DNA from: Erythrobacter aureus
GTDB lineage: Bacteria > Pseudomonadota > Alphaproteobacteria > Sphingomonadales > Sphingomonadaceae
Assembly (NCBI RefSeq): GCF_003355455.1
Contig: NZ_CP031357.1
Coordinates: 2,900,155-2,964,154, forward strand
Reading direction: 5' to 3'
Length of the DNA stretch: 64,000 bases
Position numbers and translations under genes: made by a program. This document shows positions 8,178 to 15,383 of this stretch, one piece after another. How positions within the stretch are numbered: position 1 is the first letter of the stretch; every line of letters begins with the position of its first letter. The notes under the pieces were generated by a model. The model saw only the letters and a list, made by a program, of their open reading frames with translations. It made no database searches and had not been told where the DNA came from.

Positions 8178-8609
8178 ATGACGCAGCACCCCAAGACCCG
8201 CGCTCGTGAAAAGCTACCGGCCCATGTGCTCGTGGTGGAAGATGATGCCGTGCTCGGCCTCACGATCGAACAGGCGCTGCTCGATGCCGGCGTGGCCAAG
8301 GTGGCGCTGTCCGCCTCGACCGAGGAAGCCCTGCGCCATTTGCGCGACGATCAGCCCCAGGTAATCGTGCTCGACGTGCACCTTGCCGACCGCGACGATG
8401 GCTGGGCCATTGCCGAACTGGTCCGCACGCTTGGCCCGGACAGCCCGCGTATCATTTTTTCGACCGGCGCCCCGCAGGACATTCCCGCGGACATTGCCGC
8501 GCTCGGCTGTATTCTCGAAAAACCCTATGACGCGGACATCCTGGTGGATCTGCTGCGCCAACCCCGGCGACAGGGCATCATCTCGCGCCTGCGCGGCGCC
8601 CTGCGCTGA
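8178..8609 (+). CDS. Single-domain response regulator
   Basis: A 143-residue receiver protein with no output domain. Receiver hallmarks: acidic pair Asp22-Asp23 in HVLVVEDDAV, phospho-acceptor Asp66 in VIVLDVHLAD, Ser95/Thr96 and Lys114 in ILEKPYD. A basic tail, RRQGIISRLRGALR, follows. Such stand-alone receivers often serve HWE/HisKA_2 kinases as phosphate sinks or shuttles. A stress-type promoter upstream and the phyR locus 1.2 kb away suggest a role in the same circuit. The ATG at 8178 is chosen because the longer frame from 8046 runs through the promoter. Confidence 0.88.
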   Translation: MTQHPKTRAREKLPAHVLVVEDDAVLGLTIEQALLDAGVAKVALSASTEEALRHLRDDQPQVIVLDVHLADRDDGWAIAELVRTLGPDSPRIIFSTGAPQDIPADIAALGCILEKPYDADILVDLLRQPRRQGIISRLRGALR

Positions 8610-8674
8610 TACCTTCGCGGGGCGCTTTGCCCGCCCCTGCCTTCGCATGTCCTCGCCGCAAAATCCCGAGCGCG

Positions 8675-8710
8675 GACCGTCGCATGGAAAAAGACCGTCG
8701 CATGGAAAAA
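8675..8710. repeat. Tandem 18-bp duplication
   Basis: GACCGTCGCATGGAAAAA occurs twice head to tail at 8675-8692 and 8693-8710, directly beside a terminator hairpin. The second copy supplies the A/T tract of the leftward terminator. It looks like a local slippage duplication. Confidence 0.9.
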
Positions 8711-8742
8711 AGGCCTCCGCTGCTTATGCAACGGAGGCCTTT
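8709..8742 (-). terminator. Terminator for the Fnr-like gene
   Basis: Stem AAAGGCCTCCG / CGGAGGCCTTT with a 12-base loop. Read leftward it ends in TTTTTTCC, a good Rho-independent terminator for the regulator at 8879-9625. Confidence 0.8.
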
Positions 8743-8878
8743 CGGGATCGTATCACCGGCCGCTTGGACGGGAGGGGGGGTCTCGGCGGTGACATAAAGG
8801 ATACGCGCCGCCAAAAACTGGGTTCCCGCCTATCGTCATTTTTTTTGAATTGCGCGAAATTCCGGTCAGATAATCCGG

Positions 8879-9625
8879 TCAGATAAAGGGTCGGCAATTG
8901 TCCTTGCTGCGATCGAACTGGGCGAATTCGGCCGCTTTGGCGAGGTCCGGTACGTGGATTTCGCGCGATTTCCATTCCACCAGGCCTTCGCGCTGGAGTT
9001 GGCGCAGGGTTCGGTTGGTGTGGACCAGCGACAGGCCCAGCATATCGGCGATTTGCGCCTGGGTGATCGGCAGAGAAACAATGTTCTGTTCGTCGGCCAG
9101 GCAGGTCGATTGCGCCCGGTCGAGCAACCACACCGCCAGATAGGTTACCCGTTCGCGGGCATTGCGCTGCCCCAGCGACACGATGTGCCCTTCGAGAGCC
9201 GTTTCTTCCTTGGCGGCGAGCCAAGTGATATCGTAACCGAGGGTCGGATGCTTCGCCACCAGTTCGAAGAAAGCGTCTTTCCTGAATCGGCACAGGCGCG
9301 CCTCCACCAGCGCTTCGATCGTATGGCTCGACGGTTCGTCGAACGCCCCCTGGAGACCGATGAGATCGCCGGGAAACATGAAGTTGACGATCTGCCGCCG
9401 ACCATCGTCGAGCGATCGCGAGCGAATCAAAACGCCGTCGAGAACGGTATAAAGGCGTTCGTGACACTCCCCCTCCTCGATCAGCGCATCGCCCCGGTCC
9501 AGCGCGACTTCGCCGTCCTTGAATTCCTCCATATAGACGAGCTGTTGCTCGCCGAGCTCTCTCAGGCCGGGGCAGGCCTGAAGCGGACACTGCGGACAGG
9601 CAATGGGATCGGCAATCTCGTGCAA
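8879..9625 (-). CDS. Crp/Fnr family regulator, probable [4Fe-4S] oxygen sensor
   Basis: A 248-residue cyclic-nucleotide-fold regulator with a C-terminal helix-turn-helix. The N-terminus has Cys10, Cys13 and Cys18, and a fourth Cys112 lies in VEARLCRFRKDAFFEL, which aligns with E. coli FNR Cys122 (ETSMVCEIPFETL). All four Fe-S ligand positions of FNR are therefore matched, with C-x2-C-x4-C instead of C-x2-C-x5-C. The recognition helix reads GLSLVHTNRTL where FNR has GLTVETISRLL, so the DNA half-site is probably not the classical TTGAT. It is divergent from phyR across a 145-base region. Oxygen sensing is inferred; the family call is firm. Confidence 0.9.
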   Translation of the reverse strand: MHEIADPIACPQCPLQACPGLRELGEQQLVYMEEFKDGEVALDRGDALIEEGECHERLYTVLDGVLIRSRSLDDGRRQIVNFMFPGDLIGLQGAFDEPSSHTIEALVEARLCRFRKDAFFELVAKHPTLGYDITWLAAKEETALEGHIVSLGQRNARERVTYLAVWLLDRAQSTCLADEQNIVSLPITQAQIADMLGLSLVHTNRTLRQLQREGLVEWKSREIHVPDLAKAAEFAQFDRSKDNCRPFI

Positions 9626-9715
9626 CGCTCTGGGCTCCCGGCGAGGTAATGTCGCCTGGACGGATTCGCCCGAACCGGCCTATTTGTCAAACGACACCTT
9701 GCGGCTGCAAGCGCA

Positions 9716-9740
9716 GGAACCTAACCCGGCCCAACACGTT
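9716..9740 (+). promoter_or_regulatory. EcfG promoter of phyR
   Basis: GGAAC (9716-9720), a 16-base spacer and CGTT (9737-9740) match the general stress sigma consensus exactly. The phyR ATG lies 30 bases downstream behind AAGGAAGGGG. This implies positive feedback of EcfG on phyR. Confidence 0.85.
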
Positions 9741-9770
9741 AGAAGCGCGCACCTTAAGGAAGGGGTCTAA

Positions 9771-10562
9771 ATGTCGCTTGGTGATCAGATTGCTCGTAAC
9801 CTGCCGTATTTGCGCCGCTATGCGCGCGCACTGACCGGTTCGCAGGCTACGGGAGACGCATTCGTCCGCGCTACGCTTGAGGCCGCCCTGGCCGATAGCG
9901 AACTCAAACAATCGCTCGAGGGTGGCCGCGTCCCGCTCTACCGCGCGTTCAACAAGGTCTGGTCGAGCGCCTACATGGACGTTCCCGAAACCGTTGGCAG
10001 CGATGAACACGAAGGCGCCGCGCAGGATCGCCTCAAATCCGTGACTCCGCTGAACCGCCAGGCGCTGCTGCTGACCACGCTGGAGGATTTTTCGCCCGAG
10101 CAAGCCGCCGAGATCATGGACATTTCGGCCGAGGATATCGAACGGCTGGCCCAGGAAGCGGTTTCCGAGATCGATCGCGAATCGGCGACCAGCGTTCTGA
10201 TCATCGAGGACGAGCCGCTGATTTCCATGCAGCTCGAAGATCTCGTGACCTCGCTCGGCCACGATGTTTGCGGCACTGCCGCCACGCGGACGCAGGCGCA
10301 GGAAGTCGTCGCCGAGAAGACGCCGGGCCTCGTGCTTGCCGATATCCAGCTCGCCGATGGGTCCTCGGGCCTCGATGCCGTGGACGACATTCTCGCGATC
10401 AGCAGCGTCCCGGTGATCTTCATCACCGCCTATCCCGAGCGCCTGCTGACCGGCGACAGGCCCGAACCGACCTATCTGGTCACCAAGCCGTTTCAGGAAC
10501 AGACTGTCCGCGCGGCGATCAGCCAGGCGCTGTTCTTCGGGTCGAGTCGCCCGCTGGGCTAA
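9771..10562 (+). CDS. phyR: General stress response regulator PhyR
   Basis: PhyR is the anti-anti-sigma factor of the alphaproteobacterial general stress response: once phosphorylated, its sigma-like domain binds NepR and frees EcfG. Residues 1-130 are the sigma-like output (LGDQIARNLPYLRRYARALTG, then SPEQAAEIMDISAEDI resembling region sigma-4). Residues 141-263 are the receiver with Glu146-Asp147, phospho-acceptor Asp191 (LVLADIQLAD), Thr219 and Lys239 (YLVTKPFQ). Length (263) and domain order are standard. It has its own EcfG promoter. It lies between an Fnr-like regulator and a sensor kinase, with nepR-ecfG 2 kb away. Confidence 0.97.
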   Translation: MSLGDQIARNLPYLRRYARALTGSQATGDAFVRATLEAALADSELKQSLEGGRVPLYRAFNKVWSSAYMDVPETVGSDEHEGAAQDRLKSVTPLNRQALLLTTLEDFSPEQAAEIMDISAEDIERLAQEAVSEIDRESATSVLIIEDEPLISMQLEDLVTSLGHDVCGTAATRTQAQEVVAEKTPGLVLADIQLADGSSGLDAVDDILAISSVPVIFITAYPERLLTGDRPEPTYLVTKPFQEQTVRAAISQALFFGSSRPLG

Positions 10563-10592
10563 CACTTTCACCGCATTCAACGATAAAACGGG

Positions 10593-10624
10593 AAACCCGG
10601 GCCGCTCTACGGTCCGGGTTTTTC
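10593..10624. terminator. Bidirectional terminator between phyR and the kinase gene
   Basis: Stem ACCCGGGCCG / CGGTCCGGGT (one G-T pair) with loop CTCTA, followed by TTTTTC on the plus strand and preceded by AAAACGGGAAA. The stop of the convergent kinase gene lies inside the hairpin. Confidence 0.8.
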
Positions 10625-12265
10625 TTCGTCTGCGTCCAGTTCGCGCGCGCCCGGCCCCTTGCTTCGCAATTCGAATTCGCTCCGCTCGCGAACCGGCACC
10701 AGAAGGCTGCAGCGAACACCCTCCGGCCGGAAATCGAGTTCGACCGGATGGCGCAGTTCATGCGCCACGATCTTCTCGATCAGATCGGTGCCGAACCCGC
10801 GACGTTGCGGCTGCGATACGGGTGGCCCATCGCTTTCGATCCATTCAATTTTCGCCAGCGTGTCGTTGATCTGGCTCCACCGAACGGTAACCTTGCCGCC
10901 CGGAACGCTGAGCGATCCGTATTTGGCCGCATTGGTAGCCAACTCGTGAATCGCGAGGCCCAGCGATAAGGCATCGTTCGGCGCCAGCTCGGTATGCGGA
11001 CCGACCAGATCGAGCTGGTGGTCCTCGTCGCGCGCATAGGGCGCCAGCTCGACCTCCACCACCGCGCGGATCGGCGTGGTCCCCCAGTCTGACTGGGTCA
11101 GCAGATCGTGGGTGGCCGACAGCGCGCGAATACGCCCGTCGAGCCCCTCGGCGAATTCGTCGAGATCCATCGCCCTGCGGCGAGTCAGCGACACAATCGA
11201 CAGCACATTGGCAAGCGTGTTCTTGACCCGGTGATTGAGCTCACGCGTCAGCGAATTGCGGATCGAGTTCTGTTCCTCGAACCAGCTTATCGCACGGCGA
11301 TCCTCCAGCGTCTGCTGGGTCAGCAGGCGCGCCACCAGCATCAGCAGGCTGGCGACGGCAAGGCCGAACAGCAGCGTGATCATCGACATCGAAGACAGCC
11401 CCTCTTCACGCGTGGACTGCACTTCGAGCATCATTGTGCGATTGGCGAGGTTGACTTCCCTGACCACGGCCGACCGGCCATCGAGCCAGGCATCGCTCCG
11501 CGCCATCGGCACCGGGTCGGCGGTCTCTCCGTCGAGCAGCCGGGCGCCGATATCGTCATAGCTGACCAGATCGGACGCGGAGGCGAGAAACTGCGAGGCA
11601 TTGAACGGGCTGTAAATAAAGCCCTTGAGCTCGCGCGAGCTGCTCAGCCCCTCGAAGACCGGCATCATAATAAGGAAGCCGACGGCATCCCCGCCGCCTT
11701 CCTGTACCAGCACGACCGGCCCGCTGGCGGTGGGGCGATCATTGGCCGCGGCCAAATCCATCGCCGCACGACGTGTCGGTTCGGAATACATGTCGTAGCC
11801 CAGCGCGCGGCGGTTGCGCACGGTGTCGGGCTGCAGGAACAGGATCGGCGTCAGCAGGTCGCGCGGCTGTTCCTCGATCGTGGGAGTGACATGCTGTTCG
11901 TCCCTCCGGCTCATACCGAGCCGCGCTTCGAACGCGGCAAGTTCCGCCGCCTCGACGACGGGTGCCCAGCCGATCCCTTCCGCGCCCCGATAATTGGCAT
12001 CCAGGCGCAGTTCGGAAACAAACCGCCGGAACAGTTCGGGCGTGACTTCATCCTGCGTCGACAGCAATGCGGCCCCCGCACGCAGATAGGCCGAGCTGGT
12101 ATAGGCCCGCCGTTCGATGGCCGAAGTCATCGCCTGCGCCTTGCGCGCGACATCGGCGGCATCGCGTTCCTGCTCGCCCCGCTCGATCGCAAAGACACTG
12201 AGCACGGTGATACCGGTGACGAGAACGAAAATCAGCACCGGGATTCCGCGGGGATAATCGATCAA
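10607..12265 (-). CDS. CHASE-domain HWE/HisKA_2 sensor histidine kinase
   Basis: A 552-residue membrane sensor kinase. A transmembrane helix (about 8-26) is followed by a periplasmic CHASE domain (roughly 70-290, with GYDMYSEPTRRAAMDLA and GFLIMMPVFEG), a second helix (about 295-315) and the kinase core. The phospho-acceptor lies in LTRELNHRVKNTLANVLSIV, the HisKA_2/HWE signature, and the ATPase N-box is LGLAIHELATNAAKYGSL. Kinases of this class encoded beside phyR (PhyK-type) phosphorylate PhyR. The gene lies between phyR and nepR on the opposite strand, the usual position for that kinase. The ligand of the CHASE domain is unknown. Confidence 0.92.
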   Translation of the reverse strand: MIDYPRGIPVLIFVLVTGITVLSVFAIERGEQERDAADVARKAQAMTSAIERRAYTSSAYLRAGAALLSTQDEVTPELFRRFVSELRLDANYRGAEGIGWAPVVEAAELAAFEARLGMSRRDEQHVTPTIEEQPRDLLTPILFLQPDTVRNRRALGYDMYSEPTRRAAMDLAAANDRPTASGPVVLVQEGGGDAVGFLIMMPVFEGLSSSRELKGFIYSPFNASQFLASASDLVSYDDIGARLLDGETADPVPMARSDAWLDGRSAVVREVNLANRTMMLEVQSTREEGLSSMSMITLLFGLAVASLLMLVARLLTQQTLEDRRAISWFEEQNSIRNSLTRELNHRVKNTLANVLSIVSLTRRRAMDLDEFAEGLDGRIRALSATHDLLTQSDWGTTPIRAVVEVELAPYARDEDHQLDLVGPHTELAPNDALSLGLAIHELATNAAKYGSLSVPGGKVTVRWSQINDTLAKIEWIESDGPPVSQPQRRGFGTDLIEKIVAHELRHPVELDFRPEGVRCSLLVPVRERSEFELRSKGPGARELDADEEKPGP

Positions 12266-12399
12266 CCAACGCCTCCGGCGTCCTTTGCGTTGGAGTTTCT
12301 CGGTGACCAGCGTTCTGCCCCTGACAATTCATCCGGTGTTGTCGTATATTGCGATTCACTATGCCGGGGAGCGCGTTTAGTTCCAAGATGGGGTTGGCG

Positions 12400-12424
12400 G
12401 GAACCTGTGTGTTGTCCATACGTT
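12400..12424 (+). promoter_or_regulatory. EcfG promoter of nepR-ecfG
   Basis: GGAAC (12400-12404), 16-base spacer, CGTT (12421-12424): an exact general stress promoter, 84 bases before the nepR ATG. It indicates autoregulation of the operon. Confidence 0.85.
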
Positions 12425-12507
12425 GTGCGAAGCACATCCGGGATCGACACTTCCGCCCGTGCACGCTGCCCGGGCGAGAAATCTAAAAAGGTAGTACCTT
12501 TCGCGCC

Positions 12508-12699
12508 ATGAGTTCCAAGACGCCCAAGACACCGCAGCGGGTCCCCGCTGGCGGACCGCTTCCCACTCCCGCCAAAAGCGGCAAGGACACGCACCCGGAC
12601 TGGGCGACCGGCCTGAGGAAGCTTTACGATTCGGTCGTGGAGGAACCGCTGCCCGACACGTTCCAGGATCTTCTCGACAAGCTGGATGCGAAAGACTGA
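12508..12699 (+). CDS. nepR: Anti-sigma factor NepR
   Basis: NepR sequesters EcfG until phosphorylated PhyR displaces it. The protein has 63 residues: a disordered Pro/Lys-rich N-terminus and the conserved core GLRKLYDSVVEEPLPDTFQDLLDKL, which carries the two helices of the family. It starts at ATG 12508 and ends in TGATG, overlapping ecfG by one base, so the two are translationally coupled. The EcfG promoter lies upstream. Confidence 0.93.
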   Translation: MSSKTPKTPQRVPAGGPLPTPAKSGKDTHPDWATGLRKLYDSVVEEPLPDTFQDLLDKLDAKD

Positions 12700-13304
12700 T
12701 GGCGAAGGAGGAACGGACGGCCTCCGAAAAGGCTGATTTCAAACGCGAGCTCACCGAAGTCGTGCCTCATCTGCGCGCCTTTGCGCGCGGGCTGTGCGGC
12801 AGGGCCGACATGGCCGACGATCTCGTGCAGGAAACGCTGCTCAAGGCCTGGGCCGCGCAAGAGCGCTTCCAACCCGGCACGAGCATGCGCGCCTGGACCT
12901 TCGTGATTCTGCGCAACGCCTATCTGACCGACATGCGTCGCAATCGCTTTCGCGGCGAATATGACGAGACGGTGGCCGAACGCGTATTGACCGCACCCGC
13001 CGGTCAGGAGGAACCGATTCACCTGTCCGATATGCACCGCGCCTTGCTGACATTGCCGCCCGAACGGCGCGAAGCGCTGCTGCTGGTGGGCGCGGGCGGC
13101 TTCTCCTACGAGGAAGCCGCGACCATCTGCGGATGCGCCGTGGGCACGATCAAGAGCAGGGTCGGGCGTGCCCGCGCCGCGCTCAACGCAATGCTGGCCG
13201 ATGGCAACATTCCCAAGCGCTCTATCGACGACAATGCCGCGCACCGTGCCATCCTCGAGGAACTCGACGATGTCGCCGCGGGCCAGGGTGCCAGCCGCAA
13301 CTAG
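12699..13304 (+). CDS. ecfG: General stress ECF sigma factor EcfG
   Basis: An ECF sigma factor of 201 residues. Region 2 spans about 20-90 (DLVQETLLKAWAAQERFQPG, then WTFVILRNAYLTDMRRNR) and region 4 about 105-165 (LPPERREALLLVGAGGFSYE, then AVGTIKSRVGRARAAL). It directs RNA polymerase to GGAAC-N16-CGTT promoters, two of which drive its own operon and phyR. The acidic tail EELDDVAAGQG extends beyond region 4. Adjacency to nepR and phyR makes the EcfG subgroup assignment secure. Confidence 0.95.
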   Translation: MAKEERTASEKADFKRELTEVVPHLRAFARGLCGRADMADDLVQETLLKAWAAQERFQPGTSMRAWTFVILRNAYLTDMRRNRFRGEYDETVAERVLTAPAGQEEPIHLSDMHRALLTLPPERREALLLVGAGGFSYEEAATICGCAVGTIKSRVGRARAALNAMLADGNIPKRSIDDNAAHRAILEELDDVAAGQGASRN

Positions 13305-13362
13305 AAAATCTTTGTTCGCGCGGCGCTTGTCACGATTCGCCGTGAAGGGCAGATAGAGGCTG

Positions 13363-14541
13363 ATGAGCGAGACCCAGCCTCCCGAGCCGAACGCACCGCG
13401 AGCGGACACGCGCCGTTCGCGTCGGCTGGCTTTCGCGGAACAGGAATTGCGGCTGATTTCCTCGCTCGTTCTGCTGATCGGGCTGGGTCTCTTCTTCGCC
13501 CTGCCCTTCGTCCTTTCGATCGGTTCGGTGGTGTTCCTGCCTGTCGTTACGGCCCTGGTGCTGACCGTGATCCTCTCGCCGCTGGCCGATAAGCTCAATG
13601 GCTGGGGCCTGCCCAATGCGCTGGCGTCGATCACCGCGCTCCTGATTTTCTTCACCATCCTGCTGCTGGCCCTCGCCCTGATCCTGCAGCCCGCCATCGC
13701 CCTGTTCGACGATGTTCCCGACATGGTCAGGCGCGTGATGTCGCGTTTCAGCGAGCTGCGCGAACGGTTTGCTTGGATTGCCACGATCAATGCCCAGCTA
13801 GCGGCGCTGATGAACGATGACGGGACACGCGAAGTTGTGCTGGCCGCACCCAGCCTGCTCGAACAGGTCGCCTTCGCCACCCCCAGCCTGATCATCGAAA
13901 CGATCCTGACGCTGCTGATGGCCTATTTCATGATCGAGGCGCGTGTGCGCCTGCGCCAGCGCCTGCTGTTCGGCCGCGCGAGTTTCGGCACCAGTATCAA
14001 GGCCGCCCGCGTTCTCCGCGAGGTGCAGGACCGGGTCGCCGCCTATATTCTGACCGTCGGGTGGATCAATGCACTGGTCGGCGTGGTGGTGGCGCTGGGG
14101 GCCTGGGCGCTAGGCGTGGATGCGCCGATCATGTGGGGCGGGCTGGCGGCGCTGCTCAATTTCCTACCCTATGTCGGGCCGATCGTGATGATTGCCCTGC
14201 TCGGCCTGTTCGGGATCGGAACCGCCGACACGATCGTGCTCGGCCTGATACCGGCGGCGGCCTATCTCGCGCTGCACACGGTGGAGGCCAACATGGTCAC
14301 CCCATCCATTCTGGGCGCGCGTTTCACCATGAATCCCGTCCTGATCCTGATCGCCCTGTCCTATTTCACCTGGATATGGGGCTTTTTCGGCGCGCTTCTG
14401 TCTGTACCGATCCTGTTGATGCTGACGGCATTGTTCGACCATATCGGTAGGCCGAACCTGATCGGTTTCATCTTCGGCGAACCGCTCTTCGCCACCAGCC
14501 TGTTCGACGAGCCCGCTGCGAGCGAAGCACCGCCGAAATAG
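13363..14541 (+). CDS. AI-2E family transporter (PerM/YdiK-like)
   Basis: An integral membrane protein of 392 residues of the AI-2E family, named for an autoinducer exporter but including Na+/H+ antiporter-like members. Hydrophobic segments lie near 27-50, 55-75, 82-105, 165-190, 225-250, 260-300 and 330-365, with a soluble loop at about 110-165. Conserved positions include the LNFLPYVGP motif and PSILGARFTMNPVLILIALS, both diagnostic. It starts 58 bases after ecfG on the same strand, with no clear promoter between, so it may be co-transcribed with the stress operon. Substrate unknown. Confidence 0.88.
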   Translation: MSETQPPEPNAPRADTRRSRRLAFAEQELRLISSLVLLIGLGLFFALPFVLSIGSVVFLPVVTALVLTVILSPLADKLNGWGLPNALASITALLIFFTILLLALALILQPAIALFDDVPDMVRRVMSRFSELRERFAWIATINAQLAALMNDDGTREVVLAAPSLLEQVAFATPSLIIETILTLLMAYFMIEARVRLRQRLLFGRASFGTSIKAARVLREVQDRVAAYILTVGWINALVGVVVALGAWALGVDAPIMWGGLAALLNFLPYVGPIVMIALLGLFGIGTADTIVLGLIPAAAYLALHTVEANMVTPSILGARFTMNPVLILIALSYFTWIWGFFGALLSVPILLMLTALFDHIGRPNLIGFIFGEPLFATSLFDEPAASEAPPK

Positions 14542-14544
14542 AAA

Positions 14545-14570
14545 GCCCGCCGCCATCGCTGGCGACGGGC
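14545..14570. terminator. Terminator between the transporter gene and sodB
   Basis: GCCCGCCGCCA / TGGCGACGGGC, 11 bp with one mismatch, loop TCGC. Leftward it is followed by TTTCTATTT, so it can also end sodB transcripts. Confidence 0.65.
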
Positions 14571-14596
14571 CTTCCCACAATAGCTTTGACAGCTTC

Positions 14597-15208
14597 TTAG
14601 TTCGGATACTGCCACGTCGTCCCGCGGGCGAGGTTTTCGCTCGCAAAGCTCCAGTTCAGCTTGCTGCTCACCGCTTCGAGATAGGCGGGGCGCGCATTCT
14701 GGTGGTCGAGATAATAGGCGTGCTCCCAGAGATCGATCACGAGCAGCGGATTGACGTCGGCCTGATCGGCCAGCGTATCGCCGTCATGGGTTTCCTCGAT
14801 GGTCAGCTTGCCATCCTTGACCGCCAGCCAGACCCAGCCGCTGGCGAAATGCCCCGCGCCGCGCTCTGCCAGTTTTTCCTTGAGCCCGTCGATCGAGCCG
14901 AAAGCCTCGTCGATCATGCTTTTCAGTTCGCCCGAAGCGTTGGTTTCCTCGGGCGCCATGGAGTGCCAGTAAAAACCGTGGTTCCAGCTCTGGGCCGAAT
15001 TGTTGAACAGCCCGGCATTGCTGCCCCGTGCCGCCGCGACGACCTCTTCCAGGCTCTTGTCGGCCAGCTCGCCGCCCTCGATCGCGGCATTGGTTTTGTC
15101 GATATAAGCCTTGTGGTGCTTGCCGTGGTGAAACGACAGCGTCTTTGCCGACACGGCCGGTTCCAGCGCGGTGTCGTCGTAAGGCAGGTCGATCAGCGCA
15201 AAAGCCAT
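14597..15208 (-). CDS. sodB: Superoxide dismutase [Fe]
   Basis: Cytoplasmic superoxide dismutase of the Fe/Mn family, 203 residues. Metal ligands are His27, His77 (in NNSAQSWNHGFYW), Asp159 and His163 (LLVIDLWEHAYYLD). Gln73 sits in the N-terminal domain at the position where FeSODs carry the second-sphere glutamine, which favours iron over manganese. No signal peptide. It is divergent from glmM, with 175 bases between the two starts. Confidence 0.96.
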   Translation of the reverse strand: MAFALIDLPYDDTALEPAVSAKTLSFHHGKHHKAYIDKTNAAIEGGELADKSLEEVVAAARGSNAGLFNNSAQSWNHGFYWHSMAPEETNASGELKSMIDEAFGSIDGLKEKLAERGAGHFASGWVWLAVKDGKLTIEETHDGDTLADQADVNPLLVIDLWEHAYYLDHQNARPAYLEAVSSKLNWSFASENLARGTTWQYPN

Positions 15209-15383
15209 GAAATGTCCCCTCTTGGGTTGGAGTGAAAGAAATTCGTGTTCGCGTTCCTAACGCGTCGATGCGCGCGTGGTTGCACATAGCGGCGATATTG
15301 TGCGCGAAAAGGGGGGCAGACGGTCTTTTATTCGCAGCCCAACCGCGCCATGGGGGGCCTTAGCAAAAGGAGACGCCCGGCAG

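Noticed and set aside
15209..15383. EcfG promoter for sodB (a GTTCC on the plus strand at 15253)
   Set aside because: No matching AACG is found 16-17 bases to the left, so the second half of the site is missing.
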